From contig CAVRBW010000016.1 of assembly GCA_963719325.1 (NCBI GenBank), forward strand, positions 62,001 through 126,000: 64,000 bases of DNA. The letters run 5' to 3'. This stretch comes from DATBLE01 sp963719325. Its GTDB lineage: Bacteria; Actinomycetota; Thermoleophilia; Gaiellales; Gaiellaceae. How positions within the stretch are numbered: position 1 is the first letter of the stretch; each line of letters begins with the position of its first letter. The notes under the pieces were generated by a model, which ran no database searches, had not been told where the DNA came from, and worked only from the letters and a program-made list of their open reading frames with translations. The position numbers were made by a program, and so were the translations under genes. This document shows positions 42,432 to 53,084 of this stretch, in pieces.

Positions 42432-43036
42432 CCCGTCACCTGGGGTCGCACAGAGGCGTTGATCGAGAACGAGATGACAGAGGAGCCGCCCAGTGTCGTC
42501 TCGGCGCTCTGGACGAGCTTCACGCCCTGGAGGTCGGGGACGATTGCCAGGCGGCTGAGCAGACGGGCAACGCCTTCCTGTGAGTAGGTGTAGCCGGCGA
42601 GACTCAACGGCGTGCCCACGGTTGACGGCGTGGAAGTGCTGTCGGTTGCGCCCGTAGGCGGAGCCGTCGGCGCCGTCGCCGTGAGCGTGCTCAGCCAGAC
42701 GTCCGAGGGGAGCACCGCGGAGATCTCTCGCAGAACCCGATCCCACGCCATGCGGCCTTGCAGCGCGGCGCTGAGCGCGGCGAGTCGCTGCTCCCGCTCG
42801 ACCGCCAGCTGTGGGTTGACCTGAGGCTGCGAGACCGGCGCCGGAAGCGTGGCGACCTCGTCCTGCAACTGCCGAAGCGTCGCCTTGTTGTCGTTTACCT
42901 TGGAGCTCGCAAGCAGGTAGAGGGCCGCGAGCAGCGAGCCGACGATGATCGGCGAGACGATCGCGACCTGCGTAACCCCACTCAGGTGTTTGCGCGGCTG
43001 CTTCTCTTCGCGGGGGAGGAGGTTGACTGCCCGCAT
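42428..43036 (-). CDS. pilN: Pilus assembly protein PilN
   Basis: The 202 residues start MRAVNLLPREEKQPRK, with the NLLP motif that in PilN binds the groove of PilM. One membrane helix (VAIVSPIIVGSLLAALYLLA), a coiled-coil and a ferredoxin-like region ending SSVISFSINASVRPQV follow. The frame is intact, unlike its neighbours. It overlaps pilM by one base and pilO by four. Confidence 0.9.
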   Translation of the reverse strand: MRAVNLLPREEKQPRKHLSGVTQVAIVSPIIVGSLLAALYLLASSKVNDNKATLRQLQDEVATLPAPVSQPQVNPQLAVEREQRLAALSAALQGRMAWDRVLREISAVLPSDVWLSTLTATAPTAPPTGATDSTSTPSTVGTPLSLAGYTYSQEGVARLLSRLAIVPDLQGVKLVQSAETTLGGSSVISFSINASVRPQVTG

Positions 43037-44893
43037 CAGTCCTCGATCCCCAATCCGATCGCAACGGCAAGCGATCCGTTGTTGCCGGCGTTCTGGCCCT
43101 GCCGGACCTTGTTCGAGACGCTCACGCGGACGAGCGGGTCGGCGAGGCGAACGGGCAAACCGATCAAGCGCTCGAGCTCCGGCGCGAGCCCGCTCGAAGC
43201 GGCCGTCCCGCCGGTGATGAGGATCTCGGAGATCCCGAGAGAACCGGGCTGCTCCTGGTAGAAGCGGAGGGAGGCGACGATCTCGCGGGCGAAGACCTGC
43301 AGCTCGACCGACATTGCACGGCGCGCCGCGCCGGCCCGCTCAGCGTCGACACCGCCCTCTTCCCCGTCGCCGTCGAGCGAGAGCTGCTGTTTGATCTGCT
43401 CGGCTTCGGACGGCGTGATGTCGAGAACGCGGGCAAGCGCAACGTCGAAGGCCGAACCGCCCCAGGAGAGAACGCGAGTGAACTCGCAGACCCGGCCATC
43501 CGAGACGGCGAGCGTCGACCGGTCGGCACCGATCGAGACGCACACGATCGCGGCGTCGTCCGACGTCGGGCGAGTGGGGCTGGCGAGCGCACGAAGCAGC
43601 GCGAAGGCTTCGAGGTCGATCCCGATCAGCTTCAGCCCAGCGTGGCGGCAAGCGCTGGCGTACCTCTCGATCAGCTCGCGGTGCGCGACGACGAGCAGGA
43701 CGCGGCGGACGCGGGTGCCGTCCTCGTCGACGCGCTCGTCGAGGACCCGGTAGTCGAGCACTGCCTCGTCGAGCGGGATCGGGAGGGCCTCCTGGGCCCG
43801 GAACCGGATCGCGTTCGCGAGCTGTTTCTCGTCTTCGATCCCGCTGATCTCGAAGGTGCGAACGCCGATTCGGTTGTTCGAAACTCCGAGGCGGACGCCT
43901 GTCCGGCGCAACTTGTTCTGACGGAAGAACGTCCTCAGCACCGTGGCAAGCTCCTCGGGCTCGCGCAACTCGCCGCCGACAACGATGCCTCGCGGAAGCG
44001 GCATGCGAGCCATGCGGACAAGGCGGTGCTCACCGTTGTTGACGATCTCGGCGGCAGCGACTTGCGACGCGCCGATCTTGAGGCCGACAACGCGCTTGTG
44101 CTGGCGATCGGCTCTTCCTTCTTCCTTTGCCGGCTGCTTCGCCCCGTCCGACGGCTCACCGCCGACACGCTCGCGTGAAAGTCGAGCGCGGAGGCCGGCG
44201 AAGCGCGACGAGTCGGGGACGGATTCGCCGCCGGGGAGAACCTCCGTCGGGGAAGCCTCGGGCTCGTGAGGCGGAGGGGCGGCCTGCGGCGTTTCCATCT
44301 CCACCGTGGGATCGACGGGCCCCGGTTCCGACCCCGGCTCATCGAGCGGTGGCAACGCGGCCGGCGAGACCGGAGGCGTAACCGGCGGCACGACAACCGC
44401 ATCTTCCGACGGGTTGACCTGCGAAACCATCGGCGGGCTGACGGGAGGAATCACGATCGAGTCGTCAGCTTCGACGCTCGGCAAACTCGGCGCGCTCGAC
44501 AGCTCCGCCTCGACGGCCGGCTGCGCCGGCTCGTCCGGAGCAACGCGCGTTGCCTCGTGCTCTGCTGGATCCGGCTTGCGGCGAAGGCTGATCTCCTTCT
44601 TCCAGATCGACGTCGCCTCGGGCCTTGCCGGCTCGATCTCGTCATTCGTAGTTTTCGGCTTCCGCCGGAGGCTGATCTCCTTCTTCCAGACAGAGACTTC
44701 CTCCGGCTGCTGCCGCACTGTGTCCTCTTCCGCAGGGCTTGCCTTCGGCTTGCGCGGAGGCTGATCTCCTTCTTCCAGACGGAGGGCTCCACCGGACTCG
44801 CCTGCACGTGTCCTCCTGCGCCGGGCTTGCCTTCGGCTTGCGGCGGAGGCTGATCTCCTTCTTCCAGATCGAGGCTTCTTCGCGCTTGTCCAC
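43036..44893 (-). pseudogene. pilM: PilM with four WKKEISLRRKP repeats; two single-base indels near the start
   Basis: PilM is the actin-like cytoplasmic ring protein of the pilus motor. The actin-like core is intact (VVGLKIGASQVAAAEIV, ETTs-like ISGIEDEKQLANAIRF, SILITGG-type ISEILITGG and a final GSLAVAIGLG). The frame from 44718 alone gives 560 residues. The natural start is probably the GTG at 44891-44893, 1 nt after pilT. Restoring one base near 44813 and one near 44750 gives 1860 nt, 619 residues, with four N-terminal repeats followed by a Pro/Glu-rich linker. Call it a frameshifted gene; sequencing error is possible. Confidence 0.8.
44589..44868 (-). repeat. Four tandem repeats coding WKKEISLRRKP
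   Basis: The nucleotides coding for WKKEISL recur at about 44589, 44673, 44762 and 44851, at steps of 84, 89 and 89 nt. The two 89-nt steps are one short of 90 nt (30 codons), matching the two apparent deletions. Units 1-3 also share KASPA-EDT-like spacers. Confidence 0.8.
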
Positions 44894-44894
44894 G

Positions 44895-46025
44895 TCAGCT
44901 CCCCGCCAGCCTCAGACCTGACGCGACAGACGAATCCGTCGCACCTCCGTACCCGGAGCGCTCGAGCAGCCCGGCCAACTGGTCCGGATAGCTCGAGGAC
45001 TCGACCGCGGCAGCCTTCGAGACCGTGCCGCGCAACACGAGCTCGCAGAGCGACTGCTCCATCGTCTGCATTCCTCGCGCGGTCCCGGTCTGCATGACGG
45101 AATAGATCTGCTCGAGCTTGCGCTGGCGGATCATGTTGCGAACCGCATAGTCGGGCAGCAGGATCTCGACCGCCGCTGCGCGCCCACGACCATCGGTCGT
45201 CGGCAGGAGCGTCTGGGTGACGATTCCCTCGAGCGCGGCTGCGAGCTGCGCCCGCACCTGGCCTTGCTGTCCCGCCGGGAAGACGTCGATGATGCGGTCG
45301 ATCGTGCCCGCCGCGCCGCGTGTGTGCAGGGTGGCAAAGACGAGATGGCCGGTCTCCGCCGCCGTCAGCGCAGTCGCGATCGTCTCGAGGTCGCGCATCT
45401 CGCCGAGGAGGATCACGTCCGGGTCCTGACGGAGGCCTGCGCGAAGCGCCTCGGCGAACCCGACCGCGTCGCTTCCGATCTCGCGCTGGTTGACGAGGCA
45501 GCGTCCGTGCCGATGGAGGAACTCGATCGGATCCTCGATCGTGAGGATGTGGCCCGCGCGGGTGCGGTTGATCTCGTCGATCATCGACGCGAGCGTCGTC
45601 GACTTGCCCGAGCCGGTCGGCCCCGTTACGAGCACGAGCCCGCGTGGCCGCTTGGCCATCTCGTGCAAGCCGGACGGAAGCCCCAGCTCCTCGAGCGAGA
45701 GGATCTTGTGCGGGATGAGGCGGAAGGCGGCCGCGACGGCGCCCCGCTGGAAGAAGACATTGACGCGGAAGCGCGCGACCCCGGGGATGGCGTAGGAGAT
45801 GTCGATCTGGCGGTCGACCTCGAGCCGCTTCTGCTGCTCGGTGGACAGGATCCGGTAGAGGAGCTCCTGCGTCTCCTTCGGGGTGAGCGCCGGCAGACCG
45901 TCGATCTGAGCCAGATCGCCGTGCACGCGCACGACCGGCGGTGACCCCGCGGTCAGATGCAGGTCGGAGGCGCCAAACGCCTCCACGCTGCCGAGCAGCT
46001 CGTCGATCGAATGCACAGCGTCCAT
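44895..46025 (-). CDS. pilT: Pilus retraction ATPase PilT (copy 1)
   Basis: This hexameric ATPase depolymerises pili. The 376 residues contain GASDLHLTAGSPPVVRVHG, Walker A GPTGSGKSTTLA, the Asp box IEDPIEFLH, Walker B LRQDPDVILLGEMRD and the His box HLVFATLHTRGAAGTIDR. It heads the pilT-pilM-pilN-pilO-pilP-pilC set. The Glu of the canonical AIRNLIRE C-terminal region is replaced by YAVRNMIRQRK, still PilT-like. Confidence 0.95.
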   Translation of the reverse strand: MDAVHSIDELLGSVEAFGASDLHLTAGSPPVVRVHGDLAQIDGLPALTPKETQELLYRILSTEQQKRLEVDRQIDISYAIPGVARFRVNVFFQRGAVAAAFRLIPHKILSLEELGLPSGLHEMAKRPRGLVLVTGPTGSGKSTTLASMIDEINRTRAGHILTIEDPIEFLHRHGRCLVNQREIGSDAVGFAEALRAGLRQDPDVILLGEMRDLETIATALTAAETGHLVFATLHTRGAAGTIDRIIDVFPAGQQGQVRAQLAAALEGIVTQTLLPTTDGRGRAAAVEILLPDYAVRNMIRQRKLEQIYSVMQTGTARGMQTMEQSLCELVLRGTVSKAAAVESSSYPDQLAGLLERSGYGGATDSSVASGLRLAGS

Positions 46026-46187
46026 TGCCTCGAACGAGCTATCGGCAGCGAGCGCCCGGTCCTTAACGGGTCGTTCGGCCTATTTCCGAGCCGCCGACGC
46101 GATCCCCCGTTTTGGGGCTCCGGCGCTCCCAGAAAACCACCGATATCTGCGTCAGCCACCGCAAACCCCACAAGAAGGAGCGGCTAC

Positions 46188-46588
46188 ATGCTGAACAAGT
46201 TGCGCAAGCGCGTGAGGAGCGAGAAGGGTTTCACCCTGATCGAGCTCCTCGTCGTCATGATCATTCTCGGGATCCTGACGGCAATCGCAGTCCCGTCCTA
46301 CCTGAGCTTCGCGGACCGGGCGAAGACGAGCGCGGCGAAGTCGGACGTCCGCGTGCTCCTGCCCGTCCATCGAGGCGTTCTACGCCGACAACGGCACCTA
46401 TGTCGGCATGACGCTCGACCGCGCTCCAGGCGAGCTACGACCAGGCGATCAAGACGACGGTCGGTGCGTCGTACACGCTGAGCGGCCTGAGTGCCACGTC
46501 GTTCAGCGTCTCGGCTTGCGTCAATGGCAAGAATGCGTCCCAGACCGGCCCGGCCGGGTCGATCGTCGACGGCACCGTTAGGCAGTAG
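46188..46588 (+). pseudogene. pilA: Major type IV pilin PilA, two extra bases
   Basis: ATG 46188-46190 has AGAAGGAG 7 nt upstream. The prepilin signature is intact: SEKG then FTLIELLVVMIILGILTAIA, cleaved after Gly by PilD. After SAAKSDVRVLLP the frame is lost. The expected SIEAFYADNGTYVGMTLD is in a second frame and LQASYDQAIKTTVGASYTLS to VDGTVRQ in a third. Removing one base near 46362 (CCCG for CCG) and one near 46426 gives 399 nt, 132 residues, a normal small pilin. A strong terminator follows. Confidence 0.85.
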
Positions 46589-46604
46589 CTGAGCTGTACG
46601 AGTC

Positions 46605-46640
46605 GAGAGGGCGCGGGAAACCGCGCCCTCTCCGTTTCTC
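46605..46640 (+). terminator. Rho-independent terminator after pilA
   Basis: A perfect 12-bp stem, GAGAGGGCGCGG with GAAA loop, is followed by CGTTTCTC, 17 nt after the pilA stop. It probably limits read-through so that the major pilin is made in excess over the genes downstream. Confidence 0.85.
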
Positions 46641-46672
46641 AAGGCCGCGTCGACGATGCCGACATCACAGAC

Positions 46673-48741
46673 GTGAGGCGCGCGCCCTGGATCTGGCTGA
46701 GCGCGATCGTCGGCGTCAGCTTCGTCGTCCGCACGGTCGTCGCCTGGCTCCAAGCCATGCCGTCGCTCTTCCCGGACGAGTACACCTACGCGTCGATCGG
46801 CCGCTCGATCGCCGAGTCGGGGCGACCTCTGATCCGCGGCGCCTCGCCGCACTTCCCCGCGCTGCTCGAGCCGATCCTCACCGCGCCCGCCTGGCTCATC
46901 GGCGACGTCGACACCGCCTACCGGCTCGTGCAGGCGATCGGCGCGCTGGCGATGTCGCTCGCGGCGGTACCCGTGTTCCTGCTCGCCACGGCGAGCTGGG
47001 GTTGAGCGCGCGCGTCGCGCTCGCGCTCGCGGCGCTGGCGGTGCTTGTTCCCGACCTCGTCTACTCGTCGTTCGTCACGTCGGAGGCGTTCGCCTATCCG
47101 CTCGTCCTCGCCGCCGTCGTACGCGGCGACCTGCGCGCTGACCAGGCCGACGCGACGGCGCAGCTCGGCTTCGTCGTCGTCGCCGGCCTCGCCGTCCTCG
47201 CCCGGATCCAGTTCGCTCGTCCTGCCGGTCGTCTTCGTCCTCGCGGTCGATCGCAATCGGCCTTCGGGAGCGACGACTCCGGCCCGCACTGCGCGAGCAG
47301 GCGCTGCCGCTCGGCCTGTTCGCGGCGCAGCGGCCTGCTCGTCTCGCGTCCGGGCCGTCGCGCGCGCTCGGCGTCTACGCGGCGCGTTCCACTTCCACCT
47401 GATCCGCTCGCGGTCGGCCACTGGGCCGGGCTCGACGCGATGACCGTTGCCTATGCCTCCGGCTGGATAATCGTCCCGGGCGCCATCCTGGGCATCTGGC
47501 TGGGGCTCACGCAATCACCGCTCTCGCGAAGAGCTCGCGTTCGGCGTGATCGCATCGCTCTTCTCGCTGGCGCTGCTCCTCGAAGCGGGCATCCTCCAGG
47601 CGAACCTTCCGTCGGCCAGGGCATCCAGGAGCGATACGTCTTCTACCTCGTCCCGCTGCTCGCGATCTGGTTCGCGCTCTACGCCAGGCGCGGCTGGCCG
47701 CTGCCGCCTTCAGCACCTCGCGCTCGCCGCGGCGCTCGATCCTCGTCATCGGTACGCCTGCCGCTGAGCGGGTATCGCGATTCCGGCTGACGCTGAGCGG
47801 CTCGCCGTTCCTCTTCGCCGTCAACTGGCTGACGAGAAGCTCGGCGGGCCGGCAGAGCTGCCGGCGTCGTGGCAGCGGCCGCGGGCGCTTTCGCTGCTCG
47901 CCGTGCTGGCGTCCAGGCGCCCGCGGCTCGGCACGCCGATCGCGCTCGGACTGGCGCTGCTGGCGACCGGCGCCGCGTCCGCGGGCGCAGTCGCCTTCGA
48001 CGTCTGCCACAACTCGACTCGTCAAGAAGATGTATCTCCCGCCAATCCCTCGTGGGTCGACAGCGCGCACGTCGGCCACGCTGTCGCTGCTGCAGGCCTG
48101 GGGCGGCGACCGTACGCCGTCGCTGCAGGAGCTGTTCTGGAACCGGTCGATCACGCGGGTCCTTCTCCTCCCCGGAGCGCTGCCGTTCGACCGCTTCGGA
48201 CCGATCGCGTGCGTGTCGGCGCCGACGGGACACTTGCTCGACGGCCGGCGGTCCGATCCGAGGGCCGCTCGTCGTCGACGAGTACGGCTCGACGGTTCGC
48301 CTGCGAGGCGCCGCGTCGATCGAGACAGGGCCGACCGCGACCCTCTGGGTGCCGGCCGGACGGCCACGGCTCTCGCTGTACGCGACCGGCCGCTACTACG
48401 ACGGCTGGCTGGCGAGCGCCGGCGCGGTCTCCCTGTGGCCGGAGGCGCCGGGACAACCGGTCTCGGGTTGGCTCTCGATGCGGCTGACCGCGCCACCCAA
48501 CGGGCACGCCCTAACGCTCACCTTCCGGCTCCCAGGAGGCGAGCGGATGTCGCTGCGTCTGCGACCGGGGGCCAGTCGCCGCCTGAGGATCGCCGCATGC
48601 AGCGACCGTGACTGGCACGCCGCCTTTCGCTCATCCTCTTTCCAGCTCATCGGGCTGCGCGCGGTGAGCGTTCGCGCAAGCGAACCGGTGTTCACGCCGA
48701 GTTCGTCCGCGTGTCCGGTACGCGAGAACCCGGTTGCATAG
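46673..48741 (+). pseudogene. Membrane glycosyltransferase-like protein (ArnT/GT39 type), several frameshifts
   Basis: Fragments in all three frames line up in order. First is a start with a luminal acidic motif (SLFPDEYTYASIGRSIAESG). Membrane segments (VALALAALAVLVPDLVYSSF, EAFAYPLVLAAV) follow, then ERYVFYLVPLLAIWFALYAR. Last is a C-terminal beta-sandwich-like region (LSLYATGRYYDGWLASAGAV, HALTLTFRLPGGERMSLRLR). The FPDE motif after the first helix is typical of lipid-linked sugar transferases. At least five indels are needed, near 47000, 47215 and several from 47240 to 48270. It could glycosylate pilin; that is inference from location. Confidence 0.6.
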
Positions 48742-48777
48742 ATCGAAGCAGGCCTCGGGACGCACCCCAGGAGGGGG

Positions 48778-50332
48778 ATGCGAGGCCGGTCCGCCGCGCC
48801 GATAACACGACTGACAATGCTCACACTCAGGCGGAGAAACCTGCACCTGCGGGCCGGCGGTGCAACGATTTTCGGCCGCCCGCCCGCCTCAGGTGGACGG
48901 CGCGTCGTACGCCGGCTCATTCACCTCCTGGGCCAGCAGCAGCGCGGCTTCTCGCTGATCGAGGTCGTCTTCGCGCTGGTGCTCTTCGAGATCGCGGGGG
49001 CCTCGCTGATCGGCGTGCTCACGTCGGCCACCGCCGCAAGCAAAGTTGCCCGGCAGGGGACGGTCGCGCAACAAACAGCGTTGAGCCAGATCGAGTCAGT
49101 CCGGACGATCTCAGACTACAAGCAAATCGGTCTTGTAAACGGGAACCCGTCGGGGTGCATCGGTGTCACCACCCCGACTGCAGCGTGCCCGAACTCCTCG
49201 TATCCGCCTGCAACCGCCACCATCACCAAGGGCGGCGTGACCGCGACCGTGACCACGCAGGTCTCGTTCGTCAACAACGATCCGAACCCGCTCGCCTATT
49301 CGAACTACGCCTCCTACAAGAAGGTCGTCGTCACCGTCACGCGGACGAGCGACTCCAAGCAGCTCGCCCAGGAGATCACGTACGTCGCGCCGCCGGTCAA
49401 GGCGGACGCGACCAACGCCACGATCAACGCCACCGTCGTCGACTACGGCAACAACGCCAGCGTTCCGAACGTCCCGGTGGCGCTCTCGACCGGGCCTAGC
49501 GCGCCCGAGAACGACACGACCAACGCTTCCGGTCTCGTCACGTTCGCAGGGCTGACACCCAACCCGGGGAGCGGACCTCAGCAGTACTACGACCTCAGCG
49601 TGACACCGCCGGGCGGGTACGTGACCCTGTACGACACCGTCTCGCCGAAGCCGCCCGCCCACGTGCAGCTCACGCCGGCCCAGACGTGGCCGACCTCGCT
49701 GTACGTCTACAAGCCGGCGACCATCACGTCCAACTGAAGAACATCGACGGCACGACGTTCACCGGCAACGCAACGGTCACCGTCAAGCTACACGCGCAAC
49801 TCGACGCAGTACTCGCGGGACTTCTCGTACACGGGCAGCCCGCTGACGATCACCTCGATGAGGAAGGAACGAACACCGTCGCGCTCATTCCGAACCTCCA
49901 GTACACCGTGTCGGTGACGGCCACCGGCTTCTACGAGGCCGACGCCACGACCGGCGCGCCGCAGACGGCGCTCCCCGACACAACCGTGCCCGACAGCTAC
50001 CCGACTGCTCTCACGCATACCTCGGTGGTGACCAACGCTCCGCAGGTGATCGCCGCCGTCACGGTCAAGAACAGCAGGACTCCGACGCCGGCCCTGTGCA
50101 CCAACGCGACGGTCACGATCACGGTGGGCCCATGGAACGTCAGCGGACGACCCTGAGCGCAACGACAAACACAAGCGGGGTTACCTCCGTCGCGGGAGTT
50201 CCTGTGGGGGCTGGCTACACGATCAAGGCAACGACCACCGGCGGCCTTGTCAAGACCCTCACGTCGCAGACGATCGACACCGCGCATACCACGTTCACAG
50301 CGCAGGTCAGCGGCACCGGGAGCACGTGCTAA
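48778..50332 (+). pseudogene. Minor pilin, PilV-like, with Ig/Cna-like repeats; frameshifted
   Basis: The prepilin signature GQQQRG then FSLIEVVFALVLFEIAGASL follows an unusually long leader from ATG 48778 (another ATG at 48817). The body is Thr/Asn-rich with repeated beta-sandwich-like segments (TTNASGLVTFAGLTP, TNTSGVTSVAGVPVGAGYTI) like Cna-B folds. Frame changes are needed near 49733, 49795, 49860 and 50145. The TAA at 50330-50332 overlaps the ATG of the next gene. The role is probably pilus initiation or tip. Confidence 0.65.
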
Positions 50333-50969
50333 TGGCGCGACTGGTCATGCTGAGCCGCCTCCGACACGCGCACTCCGAATCAGGAGCTTCACGCTGGTCG
50401 AGCTGCTCGTCGCGATGTTCGTCCTCGTGGTCGGGGTGATGGTCGGTTGGTCGGGGCTGATGTCGACGACGGTCAAGACCAGCGCGCGGGTGCAGGAGCA
50501 GAGCACGTTGCAGACAGAGGTGCGAGCGGTCGTCGACCAGCTGGCCTCGGATCTCCGCCAAGCACAGTGCGATGCCTCGACGACGCCTGCAACGCCGCCC
50601 GTCGCGACAGGAACGGGAACGCAGCTCACCTTCTACTCGCCTGACCGCTTGACGCCGTACCACCTGCGACAGATCTCGTACCGGCTGGCAGGCGGTGAGC
50701 TCGATCGCCGGTTCGCCACGACGACGAACACGAGCTCGACCGGCCCGCCGTGGACGTGGGGCTCGTTCGGCGGGTGGTCGAAGCAGATCGACTCCGTCAC
50801 CAATACCGCGGTCTTCACGTACTACGACGCCGACGGCGCCGCCACGTCGACGGCTGCCGACGTCGCCTCCGTCAACGTGGCTTTGACGGTCGCTCCGCAT
50901 CCCGGCCTCGGCGGATCCAGCACCACCTACCAGACCACCATCGGCCTACGGACAGCGTCATGTTCCTGA
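50332..50969 (+). pseudogene. Minor pilin, PilW-like; frame change just before the signature
   Basis: From ATG 50332-50334 (TAATG overlap) the leader reads LSRLRHAHSESGA, and one missing base near 50385 switches to FTLVELLVAMFVLVVGVMVG. The rest is open: VRAVVDQLASDLRQAQCD is PilW-like, and the stop is at 50967-50969. The span of 638 nt plus one base gives 212 residues. Confidence 0.7.
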
Positions 50970-52435
50970 GGATCGAGGGACTTCGGAGCGAACGCGGGAA
51001 CGCGATGGTGCTCGCGGTATTCATGATCGCGGCGCTGACGTTGCTGTCGGTCAGCCTCGTCGACGCCGTCCGCGGCGACTCCTCGCGCAGCGCCCGGGGC
51101 GTGACCCGCGGCGCCGCCTTCCAGGCCGCCGAGGCCGGAATCGACGACTACACGTCGAAGCTGGTCATCGACAACCAGTACTTCCTCCACGACGTCGCGG
51201 CGGGCGAGTCGACGAGGTGGACGGCGAGTGGGTGCTCGGGAGGCCAGCAGGTCTCCTCGACAGCCTCGGATCCGGTCGCCTGGAGCTACGGGACGACCTG
51301 GACGTACTGCAGCGGAAAGAACAACTGGCGGCAGCTCAGCAACGGCTACGAGTACAACCTCCAGGTCGGCGCCACGACCAGCAGCCAGCCGTACGTCGAC
51401 ATCGTCGCCACCGGGAGGAAGCAGGGAACGACCGTCTCCGGTGCGCGTCCTCGAGGAGCGCATCCATCCGTCGTCCGTCGCCGACTTCCAGATGATCGCC
51501 AACGCCGACATCGCGTACGGCTCGACGGCCGTGACCCGCGGCAAGGTCTACGTCGGCATCGACTCGAGCGGCCACGCGCACAGCGTCACGTACCAGTCGG
51601 GGAGCAAGGCGTACGCGAACGTCTACGCCGAGGGACAGGTGTACGGGAACCCGATGGTCAGCCCGGCGAAGGCGTACGACTCGGACTCGAACCCGAACAT
51701 CAGGAGCGTGATCAAGAGCCCGATCAGCTTCACCAGCTTCGCCAGCTCGCTCAGCAACATCCAGCAGGTGGCGGTCACCGACAGCCCGTCCATGACCTTC
51801 GACGACTCGTCGAAGGACGCGTGGCAGCTGACCTTCAACAGCAACGGAACGTTCAGCATCCAGTCGTGCGTGAGGTACTACACGACGAACTGCTACGGCC
51901 AGAAGACCTACTACCCCGTCGATCAGCACGCCCCCACCTGCGGTTCCTCCACCACCTATAACGTCCCGACCAAAGGAGCGATCTACACGGCACAGACCGC
52001 GATCGTCTCGGGAACGGTGAACGGCCGCGTGACGGTTGCCTCGAATGACGACCTCGTCATCGGAAACAACATCAGCTACCTCGCCACAGGAGACGACGTC
52101 CTCGGGCTGATCGCGAAGAACGACATGCTCGTCGCCGCCTGGGCGCCGTGTCCCCTGAACTGGCGAGCGGCGACCATCGCCCAGAGCGGACAATGGACGT
52201 CAAAGGACTCGTGGACGGGGAATGACCCGCAGACGTGCTCCTACGGCAACGGCACGTCGACCTTCGCGATGACCTTCACCGGCTCGACCGCGACCGCCTG
52301 GGCGGCTCGATGAGTCAGTTCTCCAGCCGTCTGTACAACTACGACGACTCGCTGACGTACCTGCAACCGCCCTGGTTCCCGACGATCGACTACCCGTACA
52401 CGGTGCTGCTCTTCCGCGAGCTTCCGCCCGCCTGA
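50960..52435 (+). pseudogene. PilX-like pilus protein, two compensating frameshifts
   Basis: From ATG 50960 the start SERGNAMVLAVFMIAALTLL is a PilX N-terminal region. GAAFQAAEAGIDDYTSKLVI is the usual AAEAG element after the helix. The frame changes near 51435 (one extra base) and near 52300 (one missing), returning to the original frame. The 1476-nt span gives 491 residues. The large C-terminal part with Ser/Thr/Tyr-rich sequence (GTVNGRVTVASNDDLVIGNN) looks like a beta-solenoid or adhesin domain. It overlaps the PilW-like gene by 10 bp. Confidence 0.7.
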
Positions 52436-52511
52436 CGTGCATCGACCCATAGGGGGCGTGGACTCGAGTGTGGAGGTTCAGCCGATCGATGCTTCTGCCC
52501 GAAACCAGAGC

Positions 52512-52535
52512 GCGGCGCGCTGATCAGCGCGCCGC
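52512..52535. terminator. Perfect 24-bp palindrome, possible terminator
   Basis: A perfect inverted repeat centred on TGATCA with GC-rich arms lies 77 bp after the PilX-like gene, between it and the convergent RelE-like gene. There is no T-run, so it could also be a protein-binding site. Confidence 0.45.
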
Positions 52536-52586
52536 TCCTGCGTTGGATCGGGAGCGGCGCAGACCGGCCGGAGCCGGCGCCCGCGC

Positions 52587-52883
52587 CTACGCTCGGAAGT
52601 GCGTGGCGACCGTTGACGAGCGAGCGTCCTGGATCGTCAGGACGCCGACCGTGTCGTTTGCCTCGTCGTACTCGTACACGACGACCATCCAGCGCCAGGG
52701 GCCGAGCACGAATCGAAGGCCCTCGTAGCCGCCGCCTTCCAGCTCGCGCCCGAGACGCGGGAACGACTCGAGCGGCTTGATCGAACGACGGAATCGCTCC
52801 GTCGTGTCGGCGGGGAGGCTGTGCGTGACGATCAGGCGATCGAGCGCCGCGACCGCCTCGGGCGTGACGATGACCTGCGGCAT
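52587..52883 (-). CDS. RelE/ParE-family toxin
   Basis: The 98-residue product has the family layout: VIVTPEAVAALDRLIVTHSL, LESFPRLGRELEGGGYEGLR, and FVLGPWRWMVVVYEYDEAND with the basic and aromatic residues expected. Such toxins cut mRNA at the ribosome or inhibit gyrase. It follows an antitoxin-like frame by 9 nt. Confidence 0.85.
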   Translation of the reverse strand: MPQVIVTPEAVAALDRLIVTHSLPADTTERFRRSIKPLESFPRLGRELEGGGYEGLRFVLGPWRWMVVVYEYDEANDTVGVLTIQDARSSTVATHFRA

Positions 52884-52892
52884 CGCATTCGC

Positions 52893-53084
52893 CTACAGCT
52901 CGTCGAGCGGAACGCCTTCGCCGCGCGCGAACTGCTCGCGGCCGCGTGCGATCGACTCGCGAGCCCCGGAGATTCCGTTCAGGACCTCGACGATCGTCCG
53001 CCCGTCGACCTCGGCATCGTCGATCGCCCGCGAGAGGAGCGAGCGGGCGAGCGTAGGAATTTGCGTGCTGTCTGGACCGGAAGA
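52893..53084 (-). pseudogene. Antitoxin-like remnant without start codon
   Basis: An open frame between an in-frame TAA (53085-53087) and TAG (52893-52895) encodes LLSRAIDDAEVDGRTIVEVL and ends REQFARGEGVPLDEL, similar to antitoxin C-termini paired with RelE/ParE. It has no ATG, GTG or TTG. Its beginning may be in another frame, in an area where the neighbouring PIN gene is also broken. Confidence 0.4.

Noticed and set aside
46105..46118. CCCCGTTTTGGGG between pilT and pilA as an operator
   Set aside because: A short, weak inverted repeat with no second copy; insufficient to call a site.
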